Positions 17,981 to 26,249 of a DNA stretch of 64,000 nt are shown piece after piece. The stretch covers positions 2,170,001-2,234,000 of the forward strand of contig OY764868.1 of the NCBI GenBank assembly GCA_963668545.1, given 5' to 3'. The notes beneath the pieces are model-generated. The model was not told the DNA's origin and searched no databases. It worked only from the letters and a program-made list of their open reading frames with translations. Position 1 is the first letter of the stretch. Each line of letters opens with the position of its first letter. The DNA comes from G963662265 sp963668545 (GTDB taxonomy: Bacteria; Spirochaetota; Spirochaetia; CADAEX01). The position numbers and the translations under genes are program-made.

Positions 17981-18009
17981 TTGTATTTTAAATATTTAAT
18001 CTATATACA
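17981..18009 (+). promoter_or_regulatory. Candidate promoter of the RRM-protein gene
   Basis: TTGTAT and TATACA are separated by 17 bp, about 100 nt upstream of the RRM gene. The leader that follows carries a CTGTCA/TGACAG hairpin near 18030. Apart from this, the 330-bp gap from 17780 to 18109 is AT-rich and I see no gene in it; cold-inducible RRM genes often have long leaders. Confidence 0.4.
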
Positions 18010-18109
18010 GCATATTAAACAATATGTGGGCCTGTCATCTGACAGACCGGATTTTTTTTCAGTTATTATTGAATTGACAATAATCAACTGAGTATCAAGG
18101 ATGAAATTT

Positions 18110-18394
18110 ATGTCTAAGAAAATCTATGTTGGTAACATGAATTATTCAACTACAGAAGAAGATCTTTCCAATCTGTTTGCACAGTATGGAAATGTAGTAA
18201 GCACAAAGATTGTTACTGATCGATTTACAAACCAGCCAAAAGGTTTTGGTTTTGTAGAAATGGAAGATGATGATGCAGCTACTGCAGCAATCTCAGCTTT
18301 AAATGACACAGAACTGAAAGGAAGGAATCTGAGAGTTAACGAAGCTCATGACAAGAGACCTCCCAGAAGAAATAATTACAACAATAATTTCTAG
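18110..18394 (+). CDS. RRM-type RNA-binding protein
   Basis: A 94-residue single RNA-recognition-motif protein with RNP2 KIYVGNMNY at the start and RNP1 KGFGFVEM near residue 45, followed by a short basic Asn/Arg-rich tail (PPRRNNYNNN). Family members bind single-stranded RNA and are often cold-induced. I start at MSKKIYVG because AAGGA is well spaced from it; the ATG nine bases earlier has no room for a ribosome-binding site. It is monocistronic, with a terminator directly after it. Confidence 0.92.
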   Translation: MSKKIYVGNMNYSTTEEDLSNLFAQYGNVVSTKIVTDRFTNQPKGFGFVEMEDDDAATAAISALNDTELKGRNLRVNEAHDKRPPRRNNYNNNF

Positions 18395-18397
18395 ATC

Positions 18398-18425
18398 AAA
18401 AAGGCCGGATTAATCCGGCCTTTTT
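18398..18425 (+). terminator. Rho-independent terminator
   Basis: An extended near-perfect palindrome around AGGCCGGAT/ATCCGGCCT with flanking A- and T-runs, 3 bp after the RRM gene stop. Confidence 0.9.
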
Positions 18426-18743
18426 ATAAATCTTATCTTTTTTCATTATTCTTCATCTCCCCTTTGAATATATGCCATATTATTTTCATTTTATTAGTAC
18501 TGGCAGAACAGTTTTTTTCGATAAAACACGTATATTTTTGGATATTGAATTTTTCCGCCTGATTATATATTTTCCGGTTAAAAAAATTTGTAAATAGAAT
18601 TATTTTTAATTAAAATTTAAATAACAGGGACTTCAAATCATTTATGTGTATCATTTTTTTATACTTTCCTTAAATTCATATTTTATCTCTTCCGGTAAAG
18701 TCCGCCGGTTGAGAAGTCCCTGAAATTTCCATGGGGGTAACAA
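18426..18743 (+). other. 318-bp AT-rich gap with a long-range inverted repeat
   Basis: No gene is visible. Ten bases at 18625-18634 (CAGGGACTTC) are exactly complementary to 18713-18722, enclosing about 78 nt that includes a small CCGG-closed hairpin. The right arm ends about 20 nt before the next start codon, so the element may fold the 5' leader of the gene at 18744. Confidence 0.45.
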
Positions 18744-19133
18744 ATGGATGATAAAACAGTATTTGCCAATTTTGAATCAGCAGAAAAAAAATACATGAGC
18801 ATGCTGAGAAAAAAGATCACAGAAAGTGAAAACAAAACTGACCTTTCAAGAAGTTTTTCATGCACAGTTTCAGATTTTCTCAACAGTGTTCTGGATGAAA
18901 AAACAGAGGTTTATGAAAACGATATCAGTTTCAGTCCAGATACAGGGGAAAAATATACATTAAGTCCAAAACTCAAGCATTCTGAAAACTTTATTAATAC
19001 ATGGAATAATTCAAATCTACCCCAGTTTATTGGCAAGGCAGCAGATTCTGCTTATCACAGGTATATCCATCTCTGCAAACACACTGAAAAAACAGAAAAA
19101 AAGATCCGTCAGAATATAAGTAAAAAGGGTTAA
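18744..19133 (+). CDS. Hypothetical 129-residue protein
   Basis: A soluble, charged, largely helical protein with no signal peptide or membrane segment. It begins MDDKTVFANFESAEKKYMSM and ends in a Lys-rich tail. A strong GGGGG sits 7 nt before the ATG, which supports it as a real gene. I recognise no family. It precedes the YbaK-like gene by about 50 bp in the same direction and has a potentially structured leader. Confidence 0.65.
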   Translation: MDDKTVFANFESAEKKYMSMLRKKITESENKTDLSRSFSCTVSDFLNSVLDEKTEVYENDISFSPDTGEKYTLSPKLKHSENFINTWNNSNLPQFIGKAADSAYHRYIHLCKHTEKTEKKIRQNISKKG

Positions 19134-19182
19134 TATAGAAATTTCTGATTTGTTAAGGATCAATAAATATAAGGAGAAAAAA

Positions 19183-19662
19183 ATGGCAGTTAAAAAATTA
19201 TTGAATTATCTTGATCAGAACCATGTACAGTATCAGCTGGTTACACACCCTCTGACATATACAGCAAGCCATACAGCATCAATGACTCATATCAGACACA
19301 AGGATATGGCTAAAAGCATTGTTATGAAACTCGACGGAGAACCGGTCATGATTGTTCTTCCATCAGGTTTCAAAGTGGATTTCAGGAAAATCAAACAGAT
19401 TACAGGAGCTAAAAATGTGGAACTGGCACGGGAAGAAGAAATAGATGATATTTTTCCAGACTGTGCCACAGGAGCCATGCCCCCGTTCGGAAACCTTTAT
19501 CATATCCCTGTTCTTGCAGACAGGGAACTTACCGAAGATGATGAAATAGCATTCAATGCAGGGACACACAGAGAACTGATGAAAATGCATTTCAGAGATT
19601 TCAACAAACTGGTACATCCAAAATTTTATGATCTTCACAGACACAATAGAATTTTCATCTGA
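19183..19662 (+). CDS. YbaK/ProX-type aminoacyl-tRNA deacylase
   Basis: A 159-residue protein of the YbaK/EbsC/ProRS-INS fold. Family features are TASHTASMTHIRHKDMAKSI at the N-terminus with the conserved Lys that contacts the tRNA end, the VLPSGFKVDFRKIKQITGA core, and the GAMPPFGNLYHIPVLAD block, which corresponds to the GxxxPF(G) substrate loop. These enzymes hydrolyse misacylated tRNAs such as Ala- or Cys-tRNA(Pro); which one is handled here is not clear. ATG 19183 follows AAGGAGAAAA, an excellent ribosome-binding site. Confidence 0.82.
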   Translation: MAVKKLLNYLDQNHVQYQLVTHPLTYTASHTASMTHIRHKDMAKSIVMKLDGEPVMIVLPSGFKVDFRKIKQITGAKNVELAREEEIDDIFPDCATGAMPPFGNLYHIPVLADRELTEDDEIAFNAGTHRELMKMHFRDFNKLVHPKFYDLHRHNRIFI

Positions 19663-19691
19663 GGGGCCTTTAATACTATCCTGTTTTAAGA

Positions 19692-19719
19692 ATTAAGCCG
19701 GCAGCCTGGCCGGCTTAAT
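19692..19719. terminator. Hairpin between convergent genes
   Basis: Perfect 11-bp arms (ATTAAGCCGGC and complement) with a 6-nt loop, between the deacylase gene and znuA, which converge here. The T-tracts are short on both strands, so termination is likely but less certain than at the other sites. Confidence 0.6.
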
Positions 19720-19733
19720 AAGCTGTCTGCTGT

Positions 19734-20681
19734 TTATTTTCTGAAAGCCCTTTCTATCCCTTCTGCTATGCTCTTAAGCGTATTGAAATAATCCGGATCC
19801 AGGGGATTTAGAAGAAGAACTTCCCCGTCAATAGCATCAGCAATCACTTCAGCACTTTTCCTTGAGAATTCAGGCTGGGCTATTATTACTTTTACCCCCT
19901 CTTCTTTTGCTTCAGAAATTATCTTTTCCAGATATGCCGGGGATGGTTCCTTGCCTCCTGATTCAATTGCAACCTGTTCCAGACCGTAATCATCTGCAAA
20001 ATATCCGAATGATGGATGGAATACAAAAAACCTCATTCCCTTATAAGGCGCAAGCATTTCAGCAATATCTGCTCCTGATTTATCAAGCTCTGATATCAGT
20101 TTATTATAATTCTCTCTGTAGTATTCCCTGTTTTCAGGATCTTTGTCACTCAGAGAAAGATATATATTTTCTGCCATAATTTTTGATGCATTGACTGACA
20201 GCCATATATGAGGATCTTTTCCCCCTCCATGTTCATGTTCATCTTCATCCTGGTCATGTTCATCTTCATGGCCTTCAATATGATCTTCTTCTTCATCATG
20301 TGAATGCTTTACTATTTCCCTTTTATTTACTCTGTCTGATACATCCTTCATATAAATTTCATCAAGACTTTCCCTGATACTTTCAAGAAATCCCTTTTCA
20401 AAAGGAACTCCTATGCTGAAAAATATATCAGCGCTGCTCAGCTCAATAACCTGAGAAGGTGTTGGTTCATATGTTGCAGGACTTTTGCCGGGCTGAACAA
20501 GGACACTTACATCCACATTGTCTCCCCCTATTCTTTCCACAAAGTATTTCTGGGGCAGGATACTTGTAAAAATTTTCAAGCGGCTGCTTTCCGGTATCTG
20601 CTTATCATTGTTTCTGCTGCATCCTGAAATAATCAGAATCATTGTTATCGCTGAAAATAATATTATGTTCTTTTTTGACAT
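19734..20681 (-). CDS. znuA: Zinc ABC transporter substrate-binding lipoprotein ZnuA
   Basis: A 315-residue cluster A-I binding protein. The signal ends in a lipobox (LIISGC-S), so it is an anchored lipoprotein. ILPQKYFVERIGGDNVDVSV is the typical opening, and YEPTPSQV lies where the first zinc His is usually found. A long His/Asp/Glu loop at about 125-155 (HSHDEEEDHIEGHEDEHDQD, then HEHGG) marks zinc rather than manganese proteins, and DPHIWLS and FHPSFGYFA hold ligand histidines. No permease or ATPase gene is adjacent, so ZnuBC must be encoded elsewhere. The gene lies 22 bp downstream of the RHH regulator gene, probably in one operon. Confidence 0.92.
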   Translation of the reverse strand: MSKKNIILFSAITMILIISGCSRNNDKQIPESSRLKIFTSILPQKYFVERIGGDNVDVSVLVQPGKSPATYEPTPSQVIELSSADIFFSIGVPFEKGFLESIRESLDEIYMKDVSDRVNKREIVKHSHDEEEDHIEGHEDEHDQDEDEHEHGGGKDPHIWLSVNASKIMAENIYLSLSDKDPENREYYRENYNKLISELDKSGADIAEMLAPYKGMRFFVFHPSFGYFADDYGLEQVAIESGGKEPSPAYLEKIISEAKEEGVKVIIAQPEFSRKSAEVIADAIDGEVLLLNPLDPDYFNTLKSIAEGIERAFRK

Positions 20682-20703
20682 GTTTTTTCCTTTTTTGTTT
20701 AAT

Positions 20704-20955
20704 TCAACTGTTATGACTGCATTTCAGGTACAGTTCATCACATTCAGGACATCTTGTAATTGGATGTTCTTTTTTGAAGTAATCCCAGTGGCTCTTCTGG
20801 TGAGAGTTCAGTATCCCGGATCCGTTACACAGCGGACAGACACAGTCCATCGCTTTCAGTATTGAATTCCTGATAAATTCAGATTTATTGGGGATACTGT
20901 CAAGTAGATCTTCAATTTCAGGATCCACCTTGAATGTTATTACTTTCTGTTTCAT
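20704..20955 (-). CDS. Ribbon-helix-helix regulator with Cys/His metal cluster
   Basis: An 83-residue protein. Residues 1-36 are a CopG/MetJ-type ribbon-helix-helix (MKQKVITFKVDPEIEDLLDS, then NKSEFIRNSILKAM). Residues 38-83 hold CPLCNGSG, several His, CPECDELYLKC and a final SH: five or more Cys able to form a zinc site. This is the layout of a metal-responsive repressor, though not NikR, which uses an ACT-like domain. The start at 20955 has AAGGAG 8 nt upstream. It lies directly upstream of znuA, and a 29-bp palindrome sits 11 bp ahead of its start, suggesting zinc-dependent autorepression of the pair (inference). Confidence 0.75.
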   Translation of the reverse strand: MKQKVITFKVDPEIEDLLDSIPNKSEFIRNSILKAMDCVCPLCNGSGILNSHQKSHWDYFKKEHPITRCPECDELYLKCSHNS

Positions 20956-20965
20956 ATCAAAGCTC

Positions 20966-20994
20966 CTTATGGTATTACTTAGTAATACCATAAG
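20966..20994 (-). promoter_or_regulatory. Operator-like palindrome ahead of the RHH-znuA operon
   Basis: Two perfectly complementary 14-bp arms (CTTATGGTATTACT and its complement) flank a single T. It is the longest exact palindrome I noticed near a promoter in the window. It touches the ribosome-binding site of the RHH gene, so a bound dimer or tetramer would block transcription or translation. GTATTAC/GTAATAC half-sites are the sort of sequence RHH dimers recognise. Confidence 0.7.
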
Positions 20995-21038
20995 TATAGA
21001 AATATTTCACGTGTATGTCAATAGAATTTTACAGGGAA

Positions 21039-21374
21039 CTAACTGCCTTTTCGGTATCTTATAACATTTATATATTCAGTTGTAATAAATCCGTCAGTGA
21101 TCTTTTCATCAAGAAACGGGATAATTTTATTAATGTTTTCCGGTTTGTCTATTATTTCTATTACTACAGGAAGGGAATCAGAAAGAGTAAGAACTTTGGA
21201 ATAATGCAGTTTTTTATCAGCTCCGAATCCCATCATCCCCTTGAACATTGTTGCCCCTGCAAGACCCAGATCAGATGCCTCCTTTATGATTCTTTCGTAA
21301 AGAGGCTTTCCTTTGTGTTTCTCACCTTCGGAGATAAATATCCTGAGTAAAACATCTTTCTCTTCTATTTTCAT
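21039..21374 (-). CDS. DUF190 family protein
   Basis: A 111-residue protein of the DUF190 family, with the characteristic LLRIFISEGEKHKGKPLYER opening, IKEASDLGLAGATMFKGMMG, VVIEIIDKPENINKIIPFL and a final IRYRKG. Structures of relatives show a PII-like ferredoxin fold. The gene overlaps the crcB stop by 4 bp (ATGA), so the pair is translationally coupled, and DUF190 is recurrently linked with crcB. The start at 21374 is set by that overlap and the AGGG before it. Function is unproven; a role in fluoride tolerance is inferred from linkage. Confidence 0.85.
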   Translation of the reverse strand: MKIEEKDVLLRIFISEGEKHKGKPLYERIIKEASDLGLAGATMFKGMMGFGADKKLHYSKVLTLSDSLPVVIEIIDKPENINKIIPFLDEKITDGFITTEYINVIRYRKGS

Positions 21375-21763
21375 ATGCCCTGCCTTACCTTTAATAACAG
21401 AAATCTTGCTGCAAACATACCGAGAAGACACATAACAACAGCTGTGATATTTGATACAAGTATATTTGCCGCTGCTGATCTGTATTCGTGCGCCAGAATA
21501 AGATTAAGTGTTTCGAGAGAATATGTTGAAAATGTTGTATAGGATCCCAGGAATCCCACTGTAATAAACATCTTCACTTCATCAGACACAAGCACAGACT
21601 GGTAAATCTGAAACAGAAACCCTATAACGAAAGATCCTGTAATATTAAGAAACATTGTTCCAAACGGGAATGATCCTGAAGCGAGATTATTAATATATGC
21701 AGAAACAAAATACCTAGTAAGGGCCCCTGCACTGCCCCCCAGTGCAATCATCAGATACAGCAT
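21371..21763 (-). CDS. crcB: Fluoride ion channel CrcB/Fluc
   Basis: A 130-residue four-helix membrane protein of the Fluc family, which exports fluoride as a dual-topology dimer. It shows GGSAGALTRYFVS, PFGTMFLNITGSFVIGF with the conserved Asn, and GFLGSYTTFSTYSLE, which carries the Phe box and the central Na+-binding region. ATG 21763 has AGGAGA upstream; an upstream in-frame ATG would add an untypical tail. I looked for a fluoride riboswitch ahead of it and did not find one. Confidence 0.93.
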   Translation of the reverse strand: MLYLMIALGGSAGALTRYFVSAYINNLASGSFPFGTMFLNITGSFVIGFLFQIYQSVLVSDEVKMFITVGFLGSYTTFSTYSLETLNLILAHEYRSAAANILVSNITAVVMCLLGMFAARFLLLKVRQGI

Positions 21764-21829
21764 TGCAGTTTTCTCCTGTATCTTAACTATAGCAACAGGA
21801 ATACCCTGATACAAGACATTTAAATTCTA

Positions 21830-21871
21830 TTACCTGATAATTTGTGATAAAGCATCAGAATTATCAGGTAA
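21830..21871. repeat. 13-bp inverted repeat over the receptor gene stop
   Basis: TTACCTGATAATT at 21830-21842 is repeated in inverse at 21859-21871 with a 16-nt loop. The arms contain the stop and last codons of the receptor gene. There is no T-run on either side, so this is not a standard terminator; it may protect the 3' end of the mRNA. Confidence 0.5.
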
Positions 21872-23653
21872 TACAGTGTTCTGTTCTTTATTCCTGAATT
21901 TACCGATCTGGAAATTAAGGTCTTCAAGTGTTACACTGTTTGCCTTTTTTGAGGATATAACTGTTTTTGTAAAATTATTCATCAATTCAATACTGCCTGA
22001 TATTCTATCCACCGATACAGCTTGTTTACTGTATGTCATAACGTTTAAATTAAACTGGTCCTTAATCAGATTTACCTTTTCATGCATTATGGAAATTTGG
22101 GTATCAACATTAACAACTTCTTCATCAAGACAGCTGAAATTTCTTATTGATTTTTCTGACATTTCCGAACTTTCCAGAAGTATTACTTTATTTCTTTTAA
22201 AAGCAGTCAGAAGTTCATTATTTATTTCAAGTATTTCGTTAATATATTTAAGGGTCAACCTGCTTTTTGCATTAAGATCATTTACATCATTTAACATACT
22301 GCTCATCAGTTCCGATGAGTCAGCACTATATTTATTAAGCTGTTTTGAAAGCTTCCTAAACTCTTTGGCAATTATTTCAAAACTCTTTCCACTCTCTCCT
22401 GCATGAGCTGCTTCTATAGATGTGTTGATTGCTATAACTCCCAGCTTTTCTGTTATGTCATTGGAAACATCAAGTGTATCTGTTATCCTTTTTATTCTGC
22501 GCTCTATATTTGATATTTTTTCAGTCATTACAGACAGGGAAACACTTCCGGCATCTGATATATTTTTAAGTCTTTCTGATGTAATAATAAGTATTTCAGA
22601 TTCTGAAATGAGTTTTTTCTGTTTATCTACAGATTCCCTGAGAATTCTCCCGGTACCATTAAAGCTTTTCTTCATGCTTTCAGAATTTCCGGAAAGCTCA
22701 TCTATACCTTTTTTAATTATTGCAACATCAGCACCTACTTTATCCATACCCCTGCTCAAGTCCCTGTTCATGGAAACTATATGGAGAAGTTCCTTTTCAA
22801 CATTTTCAAGAGAATCCACGACATCTGATACTGATGATGTTAAATTGCTACCTGCTTTTGAATGCCTTTCCGCTATTATTTCAAGTTCGTAAATCATATC
22901 TGAAAGTCTTTTTATAAAAGAATTAAAAGCCTTCCCCAGTTCTGCTATCTCATCAGAACCTCTCTCATTCAATCTTATATCAAGGTAAACATCATTTCCG
23001 GCAAGATTTTCAAGATTATTCTGGAGTACAGTTAACGCTTTTATCCCTTTTTCCATAACCCGGTAAAGATAAAAACAAAACAGTATAAGAGAACCAATAA
23101 TAAACGGTATTAATATCCTTACATATCTGTCTCTCAGTATTTCCGCTTCGTTATAATTATTATTCATTGTTTCATCAACTTTTTTATTTTCATTTTTAAT
23201 GAAAATTCTGAGGGGATCCAGTATTTCATAAATAATTTTTTCATTGATATCAGGTTTTATTTCCTCCCTGTCAAAAATCGGCTGCAATATGCTGTTTCTG
23301 GATATTTCAATAAGATTTTCAGACAGTGATATTATTTTTTTGATATTATCCGATTCAGCCTCATACTCTTTTATCTTTTTAAGATTTCTTTCCAGTTCGG
23401 TAAATGAAAGTTTGACAGCTACAATCCTCTTTTCCGATATGTCACCTGTATTATAGATATCAAGAGCATTGATAACAAGTTTCTGAAAAACAACTTCCAT
23501 ATCCCTTATATTATTCATTAATAAAGAATTGGTTTTAATTTCAAGCAGTCGGCGGTTTAAATCCAGAAACTGTATTACTGTAAAGACACTTAAGAGAGAT
23601 ACTGTTATAAAAATTACTACTATAACAAGTTTAAATCTTGATGATATTTTCAT
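21830..23653 (-). CDS. Divergent methyl-accepting chemotaxis-like protein
   Basis: A 607-residue receptor with an N-terminal membrane segment (FKLVIVVIFITVSLLSVFTV), an extracytoplasmic helical sensor of about 140 residues (four-helix type), a second span (ILIPFIIGSLILFCFYLYRV), a HAMP region and a long coiled-coil signalling domain. The hairpin tip reads LGVIAINTSIEAAHAGESGK, clearly related to the classical MCP tip but with several changes (the usual form has NAAIEAARAGE and a GRGF motif). It may therefore signal through a non-standard partner or be drifting. CheW-like and classical MCP genes occur nearby but not in the same operon. Confidence 0.8.
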   Translation of the reverse strand: MKISSRFKLVIVVIFITVSLLSVFTVIQFLDLNRRLLEIKTNSLLMNNIRDMEVVFQKLVINALDIYNTGDISEKRIVAVKLSFTELERNLKKIKEYEAESDNIKKIISLSENLIEISRNSILQPIFDREEIKPDINEKIIYEILDPLRIFIKNENKKVDETMNNNYNEAEILRDRYVRILIPFIIGSLILFCFYLYRVMEKGIKALTVLQNNLENLAGNDVYLDIRLNERGSDEIAELGKAFNSFIKRLSDMIYELEIIAERHSKAGSNLTSSVSDVVDSLENVEKELLHIVSMNRDLSRGMDKVGADVAIIKKGIDELSGNSESMKKSFNGTGRILRESVDKQKKLISESEILIITSERLKNISDAGSVSLSVMTEKISNIERRIKRITDTLDVSNDITEKLGVIAINTSIEAAHAGESGKSFEIIAKEFRKLSKQLNKYSADSSELMSSMLNDVNDLNAKSRLTLKYINEILEINNELLTAFKRNKVILLESSEMSEKSIRNFSCLDEEVVNVDTQISIMHEKVNLIKDQFNLNVMTYSKQAVSVDRISGSIELMNNFTKTVISSKKANSVTLEDLNFQIGKFRNKEQNTVLPDNSDALSQIIR

Positions 23654-23867
23654 ACTTACTTTTACTTGGCTTGAAATTGGAAAAATATTACCGAAGTATC
23701 AAAAATTGATTAAAAAGCATTTTATGTATAAATAATAGCTTCAAAATTTTATTCAACAACTTCTTCTCAAGTAATATTTGCTTTTCAAGTAATAACAGAG
23801 CTATATTATTATCATACATATATATTGTGAAAATATAGTTTTTTAAAATGTGAAATAAGGAATATTT

Positions 23868-24677
23868 ATGGACAATTACAATGTTTTATTTGCACTGGCT
23901 CTTACAGTTTTTGCAGGTCTTTCAACAGGGATAGGAAGTGTTATGGCATTTATATCCAAAAAATTCAATCCGAAATTCCTTGCAGGCGCTCTGGGGTTTT
24001 CTGCAGGTGTAATGATTTATGTATCACTTGTTGAAATATTCGTAAAAGCAAAAGATTCCCTTTCTGCATCATATGGTGAAAGATCTGGGTACTGGTTCAC
24101 TGTGATAGCTTTTTTTACTGGCATTGCCGTAATTGCTGTTATTGACCGGCTTATCCCCTCATTTGAAAATCCTCATGAAATAAGTAATATAGATAACTTC
24201 AATCCTGAATCAAAAAATGGTGATAAAAAACTTTTGAGAATGGGAATATTTTCTGCACTTGCCATAGGAATTCATAATTTCCCTGAAGGTCTTGCCACTT
24301 TTATGGGTGCTCTGACAGATCCCCATCTGGGGGTAAGCATTGCTGTTGCCATTGCAATCCACAACATCCCGGAAGGGATTGCAGTATCTGCACCTGTCTA
24401 CTATGCAACACAAAGCAGGAAGAAGGCATTCTGGCTGTCCTTTTTATCAGGCCTGGCAGAGCCTGTAGGGGCCCTTTTAGGATACTTTTTATTCAGGACT
24501 TTTTTTAATGATGCTACTTTCGGAGTGATTTTTGCTGGTGTCGCAGGCATTATGGTTTATATATCACTTGACGAGCTTCTTCCCACTGCGGAGGAATACG
24601 GTGAGCATCATATTGCAATAGGCGGATTAGTTGCAGGAATGTTTATTATGGCACTAAGTCTTCTGATGTTTGTATAG
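23868..24677 (+). CDS. zupT: ZIP-family metal transporter ZupT-like
   Basis: A 269-residue inner-membrane protein with about eight spans. Both metal-site helices are clear: GIHNFPEGLATFMGAL and AIHNIPEGIAVSAPVYY, followed by SGLAEPVGALLGYF. These match ZupT, a broad-range importer of zinc and other divalent metals. A variable cytoplasmic loop at about 95-125 is polar. The gene is monocistronic by spacing, with 214 bp of AT-rich DNA ahead of it. Confidence 0.92.
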   Translation: MDNYNVLFALALTVFAGLSTGIGSVMAFISKKFNPKFLAGALGFSAGVMIYVSLVEIFVKAKDSLSASYGERSGYWFTVIAFFTGIAVIAVIDRLIPSFENPHEISNIDNFNPESKNGDKKLLRMGIFSALAIGIHNFPEGLATFMGALTDPHLGVSIAVAIAIHNIPEGIAVSAPVYYATQSRKKAFWLSFLSGLAEPVGALLGYFLFRTFFNDATFGVIFAGVAGIMVYISLDELLPTAEEYGEHHIAIGGLVAGMFIMALSLLMFV

Positions 24678-24724
24678 AAGCATTGTTATTATTTATGTTT
24701 CAAATCCCGTTTCAGGAAAAATAA

Positions 24725-25666
24725 TTGAGAATTGACAGGATGTTATCAATCACAGTCCTGCTCCTCAACAGGGAGAGAATCAGGGCTGGAGAGCTTGCTG
24801 AAAAATACGGAGTATCTGTACGGACAATCTACAGGGATATAGATGCCCTTAATCTTGCAGGAATACCTGTTATATCCTATCCGGGCTCAAACGGGGGATT
24901 CGCTCTTGTCTCTAACTACAGACTGGACAGGCAGCTTATTACTTTTGATGAAATGAAATCACTGCTGACTGCACTGAAGGGGATTAATACTGCACTGGAG
25001 GATATTTCAATTGAAACACTGATCGGAAAAATCAACAGCATAGTACCTGACAGCAAGCGGGAACTTCTTGATAAACACCTGAAAAAATTCTCCATGGATT
25101 TCACCCCGTGGGGAAGAGGAAGCGACCGGGGGGAAAACCTTGAAATGCTTCAGAAAGCTGTAACAGAATCAGAAATCATATCATTCCGTTATTTCAATAA
25201 CAGACATGAATCATCAGTCAGATCTGTAAAACCTCTCAGCCTGTTCTACAGAGGATACGGATGGTATCTGTTCGGATGGTGCATGCTGAAAAATGATTAC
25301 AGGATCTTCAAGGTTAACAGAATAAGAGAAGCCAGATCAACCGGTAAACAATTCAGGGAACAGTATTTATCATATGAACTGTTTTCTTCATCTGAAGAAT
25401 CAAGGCTTAAAAGGAGCAATATATCTCTTGTTCTCAGATTTGCACCTGAAATAAGAACAAGGGTGGAAGAATATTTTGAATCCTCTTCTCTGATAGAGGA
25501 TAAAAATGGATATATTACTCTTGAAGCTGTCTTCCCTGAAGATGAATGGGTTTATTCCCTGATCCTGGGCTTCGGTGAATTTGTTGAAGTAATAAAACCT
25601 GATCATATAAGAGGTATTATCAGAGAAAAAGCTGAAAAAATATCATTAATATACAAACAAACCTGA
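24725..25666 (+). CDS. YafY-type HTH/WYL transcriptional regulator
   Basis: A 313-residue regulator starting at TTG (MRIDRMLSITVLLLNRERI is the standard opening of the family; AGGAAAA lies just upstream). The N-terminal winged helix is ELAEKYGVSVRTIYRDIDAL, and the WYL ligand domain at about 140-220 includes the name motif in GYGWYLFGW and R-x-FKVNRI. A C-terminal WCX extension completes it. WYL proteins sense nucleic-acid-like or small ligands. The next gene, a zinc-ribbon protein, is 59 bp away in the same direction; this pairing is seen in other genomes. Confidence 0.9.
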   Translation: MRIDRMLSITVLLLNRERIRAGELAEKYGVSVRTIYRDIDALNLAGIPVISYPGSNGGFALVSNYRLDRQLITFDEMKSLLTALKGINTALEDISIETLIGKINSIVPDSKRELLDKHLKKFSMDFTPWGRGSDRGENLEMLQKAVTESEIISFRYFNNRHESSVRSVKPLSLFYRGYGWYLFGWCMLKNDYRIFKVNRIREARSTGKQFREQYLSYELFSSSEESRLKRSNISLVLRFAPEIRTRVEEYFESSSLIEDKNGYITLEAVFPEDEWVYSLILGFGEFVEVIKPDHIRGIIREKAEKISLIYKQT

Positions 25667-25725
25667 CATAACGGTGTCAAAGCTGCAGTTTATACTTATT
25701 AAAAAAATACAGAGAGGTATAAAAA

Positions 25726-26232
25726 ATGGCAAAGAACTGTCTTTCATGCGGAATGCCGCTTAATGAGAAAACCGGGTATTCAGGGAAAACTGATTTCTGC
25801 ATATTCTGTACAGATGAAAAAGGTAATCTAAAAAGCTATAATGAAGTTTTAACAGGAATAGCATCCTGGCTGAGAAGTTCCGACAGGATTAAAAAGAATA
25901 CAAACTATCATGTCAGGGCTTCGGAATATCTTAAATCCATGCCTGCATGGGCAAGTCACAAATCAGTTGATACCGACAATGACAAAGTCCGTCTTTTTGA
26001 AATTGAAACACCTGAAAGCTGTCAGTCATGCGGTATTCCGTTCAGTGATAATACAGTTAAAAACGGAATGTTCTGCAGTTTCTGCAGTGATGATAAGGGA
26101 AAACTTAAAACACGGGAGGAACTGCTGACAGCTTTTGAACTATGGCTGAAAGAAATATCCCCCGTAAAAGAGGGGATAGATTTCAGAGAAAGGGCTGCCC
26201 ACTACCTGAATGCAATGCATGCCTGGAGCTGA
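25726..26232 (+). CDS. Tandem zinc-ribbon protein (Zn_ribbon_2-like)
   Basis: A 168-residue protein made of two copies of one about 80-residue unit. Each begins with a Cys pair (CLSCGMPLNE; CQSCGIPFSD), continues with a second pair (FCIFCTDEKG; FCSFCSDDKG) and ends with a helical part with an Ala-x-x-Tyr-Leu motif (ASEYLKSMPAW; AAHYLNAMHAW). The four cysteines per unit should bind zinc. Single-unit relatives often sit beside WYL or AraC regulators; the doubled form suggests an internal duplication. It ends at a clear terminator. Confidence 0.82.
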   Translation: MAKNCLSCGMPLNEKTGYSGKTDFCIFCTDEKGNLKSYNEVLTGIASWLRSSDRIKKNTNYHVRASEYLKSMPAWASHKSVDTDNDKVRLFEIETPESCQSCGIPFSDNTVKNGMFCSFCSDDKGKLKTREELLTAFELWLKEISPVKEGIDFRERAAHYLNAMHAWS

Positions 26233-26249
26233 TTATCAGAAAATCCCGG

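Noticed and set aside
21764..21835. Fluoride riboswitch ahead of crcB
   Set aside because: The upstream sequence on the minus strand does not contain the GG-GATGG core or the pseudoknot partner of the crcB motif.
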